Positions 47,011 through 58,385 of a stretch of 64,000 nucleotides of DNA are shown here, in pieces (within the stretch, counting starts at the first letter, position 1; the number at the start of each line of letters is the position of its first letter). A program made the translations under genes and the position numbers. The DNA lies in NCBI GenBank assembly GCA_021292105.1, contig CM037860.1, positions 16,634,698 to 16,698,697 of the forward strand, given 5' to 3'. The notes beneath the pieces are model-generated. The model was not told where the DNA came from. It made no database searches and worked only from the letters and a program-made list of their open reading frames with translations. This stretch comes from Anadara kagoshimensis (taxonomy: Eukaryota; Mollusca; Bivalvia; Arcoida; Arcidae).

Positions 47011-48429
47011 GCATTTCACTAAATCTAAAACGTTCTATTTCTGATGACTGTACATGTACTTTTATTTGTATAAATTCAGTTATAAATTCTACCATCTCTT
47101 TACCAAACCCATATCTGACCATTACGGTAAATGAAAAATGCAAAACTCTCAGATTGAAAAGAAAAGGCAAATCAAGTCACCGGAAAAACTCATATCATGT
47201 GATGTAATATACCAATCCATACCGAGATTAAACTGCAACAAAACTGGAAAATTGAAGGGGGCAAAAACGAAATACTGATTAAGGCAATGAGTCAGCACTA
47301 TAAGTCTACAATCTCTGGAGATCTGCAATCTCAAATCAGAATCACAGAGTCTTATTGAGCCTTTAAATCCAATAAGTGATAAGAGTTTAGTTATGATAGA
47401 TTAGGAGACTTAACCTTCATAACAATTTTATCAATTCTCTTTCTTGTCACAACTTGTTTCTATTCTCAGAACCATGAATGTGTAATTTTCTGCAATAAAA
47501 TGTATAGCCATTTGTACAAGAATTTGTCCTAATCAATTTACAGATCTGCTGATTGTTCACCGACATTCTTTCTTCTTTACTACTAGACAACTCTTGTATT
47601 ATCTATCTACAATAAATACTTTCTTGGATGATGGCATACACAAACTTTTATCATGTATTGAATATAGGTCTTCCCTTTCTTCTTTTGCCTCATCAAATAT
47701 GTGATCTCAGACAGATGTAACACTGCTGAATATCAAAATTGTGAATTCATACTTGTTTAAAAGAATTCAGATTATTTCAGTTTTCATATTGTTTTTTCTA
47801 TTGTTGGCCAATTGGGGTAAATTTTATTTTTCAGTATAAAACAGAAAAAATATATCTTCCAGTATGGAAAACTGACAACAAAATGATGACACAAACTACA
47901 TACCGAGTAGCTATTAATGGTGTGTTTCACACTTTTCGGATGAAACAAAACACATAGGCACATTTTACCTATCATAGGGTTATGGCCCAGGCTCACCAAC
48001 AATCTTAAATGCTACATAATGCAGTAGAACAGAAACAACAGAAACACTGTTTATTTACTTATTTTATTTTTGGGGAGCTCATGTTGATTTTAATCATTTT
48101 TATTTTGCATCTCTTTTATCACATGTTTTAAATACAGTCAATAACTTGATTAATATAAAGAAAGTTTCATGCACTTTTAAGATATCATTTTGTATTTCCT
48201 ATAAATACACTTAATTTTAAGTGGCAGGTCTATTTTGGAACATTTCAATTCCGCAATACATAGTTAATTTCAAAATGTGACTATTTAAATATTGCCTGAA
48301 GTTAACTTAACTATGCAAATGGAGTAATCACTAAAATTAATCAGAAATTGCTTTCTGCAGCTATATGTAAAACACACTCAGTACTTTAAGGAAAAAAGAG
48401 ATTGTACAATAGTTAAGACTCCTTATCCA
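47011..48429. other. Unique AT-rich non-coding DNA
   Basis: No supported gene. Open frames near 46986-47334 overlap fold-back copy 6 and lack domains. Confidence 0.45.
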
Positions 48430-48665
48430 TGGGTGGTGAAATGGTAGCTGTCTTACACTCATTATGTCACTCGTATTAAGGCAGTTTTTTCTGAAACAGC
48501 AAAGGCGAAATGTGACAAACTTTCTACATAAAAATTATCTAAGTGGGATAAGTGGCAGTTGCAAACTGATAATCACATTAGGAATTCAAACATGAACAGT
48601 GAGAGACACTGCGATCAGTTAGCCAGTGATTTTTAACCACTCAGCAACTCAGCAATCAAGGCCCT
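48430..48665 (-). mobile_element. Possible SINE-B copy, minus strand, strongly decayed
   Basis: 'ggcgaaatgtgacaaacttt' resembles the reversed body, and 'cagtgagagacactgcgatc' followed by 'accactcagcaactc' resembles the reversed head. The match is weak and block spacing is off, so this may be chance or a mosaic. Confidence 0.3.
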
Positions 48666-50100
48666 CTCTTTCATAGGACTATATTACCGACAACTTGACA
48701 ATGTTCTTTTCTGATTAAAACAATCACCTATACTATGAAAATTCAACATGAATGTAAACATTACAAGGAAAGAGTCTGCCATTGAAAAAATCTTTTTCAT
48801 TTTGTGTGGACAGATTTGACCTTGTTGTATGTCACTTAGCTCTCAATGTCAGGTTGGCTCAAACTCAGGTCGCTTGCTGTGATTTCTTTTAGATGTGATT
48901 TTACATCTCCTGTCTTTTGGACAATGTCTGGAATTACTCAGTGCATCTCAAAAACATTCAGTCAAAAGTTAATACACAGTCAAACAAAGGCTGATGACTT
49001 GAGTACGTTGTGGTCAGGTGCACTAAAAAGAGCTGTGTTAATGTGGTCATTAAAGAGAAGCTTACAACAAGAAACAATTTAAGAGAGTGGGCACAACAAA
49101 ACACAAACACACATTAAAGTAAACAATAAACATGTAAATGTAGAGGTTACACCTATAAGTATACACACAGCAGTAATGTATCATAATCTATATATCAACT
49201 GTATCTCAGATTATATGTATTTTCAGAAGTAGCTTTGTCATCAAATTTGAAAATTTATTTCAATTTATGTTTTCTCACGTCTAGACAAAATCACAAATAT
49301 TGCTGATATAAATGAAATTGATGAGAAAACTGTGAATAAACAAATAAATTTTGTAGATGAAAGTTAAAAGTAAACATGATTAGGCGGAAACCATGAGATA
49401 ACATTATACTCGATGCTAACTAAATCATTTGAGGATGCAGCAAAGGTGGTGCACACTGGGATACATCACATGACTTTATCAATTTTCCATGAGGCTTGTT
49501 CAAATATTTATAAGAGCAAACTGAGAGGAAAGGATCATAATACCAATTAAATAAATGTTAGCTGCTAAAATGCATGTACCGTAGTCATGTATACATCAAG
49601 CGCAGAGCTAAAGAGATAAATTATAATTACTAAAAAGTGTGAAGTAATAATATTCATATTGATTTTCAGTTGTCATATAAATATTACATAAGGCAAAATA
49701 CACAAGAAAGCGATATAAATGATGAATGTTTTAATCCTACAGATGATGACAAATATTAAATATTTTATTTCTATATCACTACTCAATCACATATTTAGTG
49801 TATTCCCTGGGACTATATTACTTCACACTTGTGCCAATCAAGTGATTCATTTGTGATTGCTATGAGATATTTATTACAAAACAGATGACATATTAGCAAA
49901 CATTTTGATAAATTGAATCATATATACAACTTCATTTTATGAATTTGATTAAAAATGTCTTTTTCATCATTTATTTTTTCAGCAAATTATTCAATAAATT
50001 TTTGATTGTTTTTCCATCTATAAAGCTTCATTTAATTTGGAACATTTGATAAATTTTATCATTAATATTTTTTTAAAAAGTTAGTTTAAAGTTCTATCCC
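48666..50100. other. Unique AT-rich non-coding DNA
   Basis: No gene or repeat recognised. The 78-codon open frame at 48846-49082 has no recognisable domain. Confidence 0.45.
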
Positions 50101-50480
50101 ATCAGAGGTTCAGCAGTGGAGTTCCAACTTCAAGAGTTGGAGGTTATGTGTTTAAAACTTGATCTGGTCATACATAGGACTTTAAAATTTGAAATACTCC
50201 TTCCTCGCCTGGTGCTTAGAGTATCAACTGGTTCACCCTGTGTAAGTATAATGTAATAGATTGGTATGCTTGCCAGCAGAATAATAACTAGGTGAGCTAG
50301 CACCTTAAAGTCACCATTAGTGTTGGTGAGTACTAGACAGACCAAAAAAACAAAAACAAACTCAACCAACCCACACATCTCAAACCTGTTTTTAGATTAA
50401 TCCTTTAAGCTTAATATTCTTGATCTCATCACAAATACCCCTGAAAATTGTTGATGCAATGTTAAACAACATTATAACAA
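50101..50480 (+). mobile_element. SINE-C, plus strand, diverged
   Basis: The head is decayed ('ttcagcagtggagttccaac' and 'gaggttatgtgtttaaaac'). The body is clear: 'gtaagtataatgtaatagat', 'aggtgagctagcaccttaaa' and 'gtcaccattagtgttggtga', aligning with the 3745-4126 copy. The tail block 'ctgaaaattgttgatgcaat' and 'gttaaacaac' closes it. Confidence 0.75.
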
Positions 50481-51189
50481 CATTTATTCCCATTGAAAGA
50501 AGAATCAAAAGTACTCTCTCATGGTTTTATTGGAAAAATATATCAACCAATAAATGGAAACAATAGTACTGGTACATATAATAAGAAAACTACTGACTTC
50601 AAAAATAAAATTTCAACTAAAAAAAGGGAGGGGTGACAATGATCAATTTGTCACTCTCCATCAAGACTTTAATGAACATGATTATTCTAACATCAATAAA
50701 ACTAAGATAAAAGTCAGCAGTAATGTTTTTTCACTATATAACACACAAAACATTATTAGATTTCCACAGATTTGAAAAAGAAAGATAATTTTTTTTTGGC
50801 TACATTTGTCAATTTGAAAAATGGGTCTGTTTAAAAAGTGAATCTCTCCATCAATGTTGTGTGCTGTTCATTAATGAAAGTTATGTATGTTGAGCTGTCA
50901 CTTAGAACAGGATTTTAACAGCTTTTCCATCAGTGTCAAACTCATTTTTTTATGTCCACTATATTTGGAAGCAATTTAAACAATTTGTTTTAAATCTAAT
51001 ATGGATTTAAATAATACCTTAAAGGGATTTAAGACAGAAAATGTAAGCACTTTCTATTCTTCACAACTTGTTAGTTAAAATCAAATAATCTTTCTACAAC
51101 AATTATCACTAGTATTACACTCCAGAGATCAAATTAAGAAACTGTGCATTCATGGAAGACTTTTGTCAAGAGTCCTGTTTTTGCTTGGA
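50481..51189. other. Unique AT-rich non-coding DNA
   Basis: No feature recognised. Confidence 0.4.
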
Positions 51190-51287
51190 TTTCATTCAAC
51201 AAATCTTCTAAACTACTGTTTTGCCTAAAATGTTTGTGTTTCATTCAACAAATCCTCTAATCTACTGTTTTGCCTAAAATGTTTGTG
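51190..51287. repeat. 49-bp tandem duplication
   Basis: Two units at 51190 and 51239 with two differences: 'caaatcttctaaactact' against 'caaatcctctaatctact'. Both end 'ttttgcctaaaatgtttgtg'. Confidence 0.95.
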
Positions 51288-51654
51288 TTAACTCCTGAAT
51301 TACTTTTCATTTAAATATTTTCTGTAAAATGAACTTGTGTACATTTGTATACTAAATGCCAGTTTTAACCAAATAAACATTTGGTTCTGAAGATGTTTTG
51401 TTTAGCCAGGTTCCACTGTACTAGGATAATAGAGATAATGATCAATAGATTGCCCAGTACATAAGTGCAGTCTGATGTACTGTAAATAGCTCATCCATTA
51501 ATGACTAAATCACTGAAGTCTTCAATAATAATATCATCATTATTATATCCTGAACAAAATCAGACTGACGTGGATATAAAAACATGATAAAATGGTCATA
51601 ATTTAATATTTATTTTTAGTACATATATCTTCCATAACTTTCTTTTGCATTTAT

Positions 51655-51970
51655 GGTACTAGGGTTGTAGTTTCCAAGTGGTTAAAGCATTAGTCTCACC
51701 AATGTGAGTTAAACCCCAGAAAAGGTTTTTTCCTTGCCGTAGGACTTTAAAGATTGGCTCTTCCCCAGTATCATGGCCTGTGCAGTTTATCTGCAAAATT
51801 GCAAGCATTCTAAAGTTTACCATAAGAGTGCACTAGTATGATGCAGATCAGAAACACTTACACAAACTCACACATCACATAATCCTGTGTTGAGATTGTT
51901 AAAAAATTGTTTTGTCTCAAGTAGCTGAGCAACTGCTGATGTAAAATAACATATAACCAATCCACCCCAT
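51655..51970 (+). mobile_element. SINE-C, plus strand
   Basis: Head with A-box-like 'tttccaagtggttaaagc' and B-box remains in 'atgtgagttaaaccccag'. The body has 'ttttttccttgccgtaggac', 'ctggccc'-type text diverged to 'ccccagtatcatggcctgtg', and 'agagtgcactagtatgatgc'. The tail is 'aagtagctgagcaactgctg' and 'ataaccaatcca'. Overall order matches 3745-4126. Confidence 0.78.
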
Positions 51971-52264
51971 TCTATCTTGTATATATATAGATATATCTAA
52001 TTTCTTTCATTTCAATTAATAGCTGGCTTCAGGAATCTAACAATAATATGTACATACATTGTTTACGCTGTTTGTAATGTTATAAACATGACCAACTCTG
52101 CTATTTAGGTAGGATGAAAAATGTCCTTTTTTCCACCCATTCAGGACTATTTTTCACTTATCTTGTTACAATGATTATAAGGTGTAAGAATTACTGTAGT
52201 ATAAGGGAATATCAATCACTATCAAAGTCAATCACTTTATCTCTAAATACTGGTCATGACTGCA
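51971..52264. other. Unique AT-rich non-coding DNA
   Basis: No feature recognised. Confidence 0.4.
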
Positions 52265-52425
52265 AAAATTGTCAAGAGCAGATCAAAACATTTGTCAAAA
52301 ATAGAAAAATTGTTGAGAGCTATTAAATTTTTTTGTCCTAAATAGAAAAATTGTCAAGAACAGATAAAAATATTTGTCGAAAATATAAAAATTGTCAAGA
52401 TCAGATAAAACATTTTGTCCAAACT
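52265..52425. repeat. Degenerate tandem repeat of about 40 bp, 4 units
   Basis: Loose copies of 'aaaattgtcaagagcagat' followed by 'aaaacatttgtcaaaaatag' at about 52265, 52305, 52346 and 52387. The second unit is the most diverged. Short open frames over it are not genes. Confidence 0.78.
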
Positions 52426-52518
52426 AACTCTAGATTCTGTTCATATCTGATTGTGAGACATAGCTACACTGATGCAATATTGGAAAAAATTACTACAGCT
52501 AAAATAGTTGTCACTGTT

Positions 52519-52700
52519 GGAGTCTGGAAAGCTCAGTTAGTAGAGCACTCGCCTACAGTCAAGGCATTCCCAATTTTGATTCCCGATTCCACCATTAATT
52601 TTTCCTCCTACCTGTTACAGTGTAGTGGCAAATGTGACCCTCCTAAATGGTGGATTTGCATTGTTGTAGCCATATAAAGTCCATAAGAGGGAATTTGGAC
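52519..52700 (+). mobile_element. SINE-D, tRNA-like head and short body
   Basis: 'ggagtctggaaagctcagtt' and 'agtagagcactcgcctacag' form a tRNA-like 5' half with an A box; a B-box-like 'ttttgattcccgattcc' lies near 52573-52589. The body following it is not seen elsewhere in the window. A second head of the same type starts at 52757. Confidence 0.55.
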
Positions 52701-52756
52701 CAGATTCCCCACTTTAGATCATGAGAAACTCAAAACTAAAAGAGGAGGAATGTATC

Positions 52757-52850
52757 TGTCTGGATAGCTCAGTTTGTAAAGCACTCGAGTATAGTGCAAG
52801 ATCCCCCATCTGACCACCTTGGTGTGATCCTACATTGATTCTCCTTCTTT
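52757..52850 (+). mobile_element. SINE-D, second tRNA-like head
   Basis: 'tgtctggatagctcagtttg' and 'taaagcactcgagtatagtg' repeat the SINE-D A-box half 238 bp downstream of the first. The B-box half is decayed ('ttggtgtgatccta'). Either a tandem pair or one element carrying two heads. Confidence 0.5.
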
Positions 52851-53793
52851 TATATCAAAAATATCTGTTGAACAAGAAAATGCTTTTCTAATGGGAACCA
52901 ATTTTATGGGGTCTGGAAAATACAAATATTTAATATGTGCCCATACAGGTTTTTGTTCTCAAATCTTTAAGAAAAAGTAATTCTGTACAATTGTAAAAAG
53001 TGTGTTCCTATTTCTGCCTCTCAACTGAATTAAACCAGAAACACTGAGATAAGCAGATTTCTTTGTCTGGAACCTATCTTTTGAGGGTAAGTGCCTCACT
53101 TTTTTGACATATATTGCATGTCTCCCACCCCCATGCAGTTATTGAACATACATACCTGTATACTCCATTTGTATGAGTAAAAGGTTTTGACAGAAGTTCA
53201 CATAGTGCAAGTACACATATACTGAACTCATTAGAGGCCCTATCAAAATACAGAAAATTTTCACACACAAAAAACGGGGTCAATTTACTACTGGTCCATT
53301 AAAAGCCCTGAATATAAATAAAAGACAAATTTATGCCATTCATAATTCACCTACAACATATAAATAAAATACTATTAATGTAAAATGCTACATAGGACAT
53401 GTGGTACAAATCATGTTCTCTTTGATAAAACTCGCCATCAAAAGAAAAATTTCCTCAAAGACTGGCTTTAACACATAATAATCAAATCAAATGGGAGGTG
53501 ATATTTTTCTGAATGATTTAACATTTAATAGGTTACAGTTAAGCTCAATGGTGAACAGGCATTTATCTGAGCATTATTGTGCATATAAAAGCTGGAAAGC
53601 AGCTCATTAAGTAATATGTCCCAAGACATTTATACTTTGATGTTATCTTGTTTTATTGTTATCTCCCAATGGTAACATAAAAATCATTATAGAATCTATA
53701 TGATGAGAAAAATTATAAAATAAAACAACTCCCCTCCCTTCCCCTTCCCCCATTTTGTTCATCAAGAATAAGTGACAACCTAAAACAACCTTT
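52851..53793. other. Unique AT-rich non-coding DNA
   Basis: No supported feature. Confidence 0.4.
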
Positions 53794-53977
53794 CCACCCA
53801 GTCCACCAGTATAAATTGCTGATATCAACTAAGAAAGGAACCACCCAGTCCACCAGTATAAATTGCTGATATCAACTAAGAAAGGAACCACCCAGTCCAC
53901 CAGTATAAATTGCTGATATCAACTAAGGAACCACCCAGTCCACCAGTATAAATTGCTGATATCAATTAAGAAAGGAA
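53794..53977. repeat. 47-bp tandem repeat, 4 units
   Basis: Units start at 53794, 53841, 53888 and 53931; the third is 43 bp after loss of four bases in 'aagaaagg'. The unit is 'ccacccagtccaccagtata' plus 'aattgctgatatcaactaag' and 'aaaggaa'. Near-identity implies recent expansion. Confidence 0.96.
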
Positions 53978-54356
53978 TAGTACTCCAATCAGCCAGCACT
54001 ATAAAACTCAGACTAGAAATACAACATGCTCATGTCATAGGATTACAAAAATAATGATTTTGTTACAAAACTAAAACGGAAAGACTTCCATTTGTACACC
54101 CCACTAAAATCTTTTAACTTTACTTACATTGAGAAATCACCAGCTATATGTAAAGAGGCAGAAAAAGAAATCTTATCACCAAAACCACTTCCCTCACTTT
54201 TCTGTAATGAGAACCGTTCGACTTATCAGCACATTTATGTAACAATAAAAAACCAAAAGCTAGTACTTAGTTTCAGGCCAAGACATAAATTAAGATACAT
54301 CTGTATAGGTTAGCTTATTTTGCTTATAATAAATGGTCCAATTACTAAATTTAACA

Positions 54357-54384
54357 CCCCCCCCCCCCCCCAAAAAAAAAAAAA
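54357..54384. repeat. C15-A13 homopolymer junction
   Basis: A run of about 15 C passes directly into about 13 A. Confidence 0.9.
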
Positions 54385-54800
54385 TAAAACAACGAAAAAA
54401 AAACCTGAACTTGTTAGCCAAACTTAGTATTGCAAGAAACGCTAATTGCTAATTGTTATGTCAATATACATTAGGTTATAGAAGTTTTGTTTTATTAGGA
54501 AATTTCCTCAATTATACATTAATTTTATGCCTGGCTCAGTAAAGTTTTACTAAACTGGTTATACATGTTATCAAGCTACTGGTTTACCTCCTAAATCATA
54601 CCCAATTATGTTTAAATAGATTCCCATAGACTTTGCCTGCTGTACTATTTCTAGTTAATCATATCTATTTAGTATAACCCAATTACTCACATTAAATGTA
54701 ATTAAACCTCTTTAAATAAAATCTGTTAATTCATAAATCACTACGTGATTATTGACTGAAATTTGAACAAACAAGAAATCTACATCTACTGCTCACTTAG
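54385..54800. other. Unique AT-rich non-coding DNA
   Basis: No feature recognised. Confidence 0.4.
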
Positions 54801-55037
54801 TATACCCCGCTTTTAACTTCAACCATTCACTGTAAATGTCTGAAAAATGAACTAAGGCGGTAAACAGGAAGTAGATGTCTGGCAGATTTGAAATCAGTAC
54901 TTGTGGCATGGGACCTCATTCAAAATTTCAAGAGGCTATGTTTAGTAGTTGCTGAGAAAATTGTTACGAAATCTTTGTTTCAAACAGACGTACAGAGGTA
55001 AACCAGTATACCTGCCTCTTCTTCAAACTGGGGTATA
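54801..55037. mobile_element. Degraded interspersed element with 'tatacccc' ends
   Basis: Starts 'tataccccgcttttaac' and ends 'aaactggggtata', giving 8-bp inverted ends. The inner words 'tagtagttgctgagaaaatt' and 'tgtttcaaacagacgtacag' and 'ccagtatacctgcc' resemble a repeat type I associate with bivalve genomes. Class unknown; only one copy in this window. Confidence 0.45.
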
Positions 55038-56002
55038 AATATCATGATGTATTTCATGGATTTTGGTTACTTCAATTGTGTTTTACCAACCAGTATGTTC
55101 CAGTCAAAGTGTATTTCACTTATTATCAAGGTGGTCACCCAGTTTTATAATGGTGAAGAAAAACTGGCTCAATGGCTCTTAACAAATAATGTTCAGTAAT
55201 CATATAAAAAGTTCTGTTTGTTTGTTTGCCAAACATCACTGATAGCTTCATGTACTCCAGGTTTTTTTCTAAGCCATTCTTAGCCATTAAAGGAATGATT
55301 GTCTTGGAAAAATTACCAAAGCAACTCAGGTCAACAATATGCACAGTTGATGTTTTGTACCAAGTTTCAAAAAATAGTGCTTCAAAATTTTGGAGAATTA
55401 TTCTGAACAAGAAGCATCTGGATGGATGGACGGAAGGGCGAAACTTCAAATTTAATATCTCTCCCTTTCCTTGAAAGGCAACTGGAATCTAAAACCCTAT
55501 CCAGTCACTTCACTCAATGATGTAACCTAGTGGCAGGATTACTGGTATGCAGAAAATTCCAGTAAAACTTCAAAATAGATGATAGAATTTAGAACTGGCT
55601 GTAACACACACCAAGCAAATTTTGTTTTTTGAAAATAACAAACAAAATAAAAATTTCAAAAGAAAGTTTTCATCAAGATAACATCAATCAAGTTACAACC
55701 ATTTGATCATTTATTGGCAAACATAAAAGGTTTCTGAATAATTTAGGTGACATTGATAAGCTTAAAATCTATATATTCAATTTGCAATAATTCTACCTTT
55801 CCGCATAAATCTAAATCAAGTGACAGAAAATCAAGAATCAATCCAAAGAGAGTTATAATCTAAGAAGTTTAAAGTTACTCAAAACTCATACCACAAATCA
55901 ACAATTTCAAATTATGTAAAAGTTATTTAACTTCACATAAAGTAAGATAATTAGGTTCTGTTTTATTTACCTTATAAATAAATGTTATCTGACATGTTTA
56001 CT
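55038..56002. other. Mostly unique DNA, possible old repeat at 55200-55480
   Basis: 'gtaccaagtttcaaaaaata' followed by 'gatggatggacggaagggcg' resembles decayed rolling-circle type repeat text of molluscs, but I cannot set limits. The overlapping open frames on both strands (55135-55474) are unsupported. Confidence 0.35.
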
Positions 56003-56005
56003 GAT

Positions 56006-56327
56006 TTATTGATTGATTGAATTGGGTTTTATGTCCCAGTCAAAAAAAGTATTTCATTTATATCGAGACCACCAGCTATAGGTGAAGTGGCAGAAATTTT
56101 TACCTTTAAAGTGTGCTCAGGGGAATGATCAAGTAGGGTTCTTTAACATGCCATGCTTGCTGTGATAAGGGGCATCATTTTTTATGGTCTCTTCTGAAGG
56201 ACCCCATACTTCAGTTCTAACTGCTGAAACCTTGGTCACTACCCATTTTCAAGTCTTGGTAAGACTTGAACAGGTCCAAACCCACGACCTCCCACATACT
56301 CCTGAACTCTGAAGCAATAACTACCCA
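56006..56327 (-). mobile_element. SINE-A, nearly full-length, minus strand
   Basis: Plus-strand order: tail 'ttattgattgattgaattgg', 'caccagctataggtgaagtg', 'gtgctcaggggaatgatc', 'ggttctttaacatgccatgc', 'ggtctcttctgaaggacccc', 'cactacccattttcaagtct', then the reversed head with 'aacccacgacctcccacata'. The A-box end is decayed. Confidence 0.82.
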
Positions 56328-56514
56328 TCAACTGAACAGAAAATAGAACTAAGTTCAATCATCAGGATCATGGCATAGCAATGGGCATTCATAGAGATGC
56401 CATGTCAGAAATTACACTGAAATACTAACTGGTTGGTATTTCAAAAATCAAAAGTTTTACATAAAAGCAAATAATTTCTGTATTATCACAGATCAAACTG
56501 ATAAATCAAAGGGG

Positions 56515-56725
56515 TCTGGCTGGGTGGACCAGGCCTGTGAATACCTTCTAGCCAGGGATTATCAAAAACAATCATACTAATCCATGTCCGAATCACAATC
56601 CAGAAGCAAAGTAAAAACTTTGGAACTGACAAGTTTGGTTAGACACCTGAACTTCCACCAGGGAAGTGAGGCCGGGTGATCCGGAAGGGTAAGCACCTCC
56701 TGTTTAGCTAGCTACACCCGCCACG
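56515..56725 (-). repeat. Interspersed repeat family E, copy 3, minus strand
   Basis: Reversed order relative to 22290: 'ccagggattatcaaaaacaa', 'tactaatccatgtccgaatc', 'agcaaagtaaaaactttgga', 'actgacaagtttggttagac' and 'ccaccagggaagtgaggccg'. It extends further, through 'aagcacctcctgtttagcta', than the other two copies. Confidence 0.72.
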
Positions 56726-57988
56726 TGTGTAATCAAAATTGTGTGAAAGGAACATGGAACTATGAGACGTCAAATATATCCAGGGCAATCCTGGACACAG
56801 AGACATCAAGCTTATCAACAATTATATTATTTCATAATGCTTAAGTGTCCAAAACTTCTTTATTTGTCACTAATGTATAAAATTCCATTCAGCTTTTTCA
56901 GAAAGCACATCAAGATAATAACAAATGATAAAAAGAATACTCTGTATGTAATCATAGCTTACAATGGATTACTCCAGGCTCTGTCAAACATTGAAAATTT
57001 TCATAAAAACAGACATTAGGTTAAATGGAGATTACTTCAACATAGTATGACTATGTACCTTAAGGTGGTCTGTACTCAATGATAAAAGAAGGAAAGCTCA
57101 ATAAATAATTAAATCATACATATTGTAATAGATATCTCTGAACATCTTGATCTAAATTATTTATTGAAATCAGACCCTTGATAAACCTATTAATTTCACA
57201 TTTAACAAATCATTATGATTAAAATTTAAAATATAACAATAATGTTTTTTTCATTATTCAATCTATTTGTCAGGATAAAGTTTCATTAGTCAACATAAAA
57301 AATCATTCATAAAATTAATACATAATTCAGATATAAATTCTTTGAGTATTTGAGGATTGCCATTACAAATGTATTACTGTATAAACTGAATTATAAAGGC
57401 ATTATGAACTAGAACAATTGCACTATCTGCAAAACAGATAATACAACCCCTTACCACCCCAGGAACTGTTCTACTGCACCAACTACATATTTTAAGAGGT
57501 ATCAATTCCGCCACTAATTTCAAATTCTGATGTTTTAATTCCGCCAGAATCTGAAGGTTTTTTTGCGCCAGTTTACCTGTACAGGTAATTCATGTCAAAA
57601 ATAGTGATACACTTTCCCTAACCCCCACCACCTATAATTACTGATAATGCACCTCCACTAACTCTCCTACCACCACTTGAGATAGCAACTTGTAATATAC
57701 CATCCTGCATTGACTATGAAAAAACTCCACAAGCGATCATACTCTTTAAATTAGTTTTGGCTGTGTCAGTAATTCAAATGGAACGTTTTGTATACTGTTA
57801 TTTAAAACACATAGATGCTGACTTGTTCATATGAAGCACATTAAGACTAGATGTAACCATATCAGTAAGGGATATGTCATACATTTAAGTACATTTATGA
57901 CCAACATGTGCTTACAGACTATAGACACTTTATAACAATCCATGTCACATGTTGTCTATCATCATGTGCCACTGCCTATTTAAACCCG
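56726..57988. other. Mostly unique AT-rich DNA
   Basis: 'aattccgcca' occurs twice, at about 57506 and 57538, in a short degenerate repeat. No gene recognised. Confidence 0.45.
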
Positions 57989-58327
57989 CTACTAAGGTAG
58001 CTCATTTGCTAGAGTGCTTGCTCCACATGTGGGAGGTTGTGGGTTCGAACCCCGGCCAGGTCTGACAAGGACTTGAAAATAGGTAGTGACTTTTCTATCA
58101 ACAAATGCTCTGCGTTCAGAAAAGAAAGTCACAGGGTCCTTCCAAAGCGACCTTAAAAATCAATGCCCAATGTCACAGCAGGCGTGGCATCATCCCGGCA
58201 TGTTAAAGAAACTTCCTTTCACATTGCCCTCAGCACACTGCAAAGGTAAAAATTTCTGTCACTTCCTATAGCTAAGGATGTCCCAATATAAGTGAAATAA
58301 TCTTGACTAGGACATAAAACTCCATTC

Positions 58328-58383
<56 letters not shown>

Positions 58384-58385
58384 CA
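57989..58385 (+). mobile_element. SINE-A, best full-length copy, with (CAAT)n tail
   Basis: Head: A box in 'ggtagctcatttgctagagt' (about 57997-58016) and B box 'gggttcgaacccc' (about 58040-58052), a near-perfect tRNA B box. Body: 'caaggacttgaaaataggta', 'gaaagtcacagggtccttcc', 'gcatgttaaagaaacttcct', 'tgccctcagcacactgcaaa', 'gtcccaatataagtgaaata' and 'cttgactaggacataaaact'. It ends in about 13 CAAT units (58330-58383). The intact boxes make this the copy most likely to be transcribed by RNA polymerase III. The 61-codon open frame inside is a shadow. Confidence 0.92.
58330..58383. repeat. (CAAT)n SINE-A tail
   Basis: About 13 tetranucleotide units forming the 3' tail of the SINE-A above. Other copies keep one to four units. 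Confidence 0.95.

Noticed and set aside
58000..58070. Possible functional tRNA gene (good A and B boxes)
   Set aside because: Acceptor-stem halves do not pair and the sequence runs into a SINE-A body and CAAT tail; it is a SINE head. The same reasoning applies to 3750-3832 (tRNA-Arg-like) and 30390-30460.
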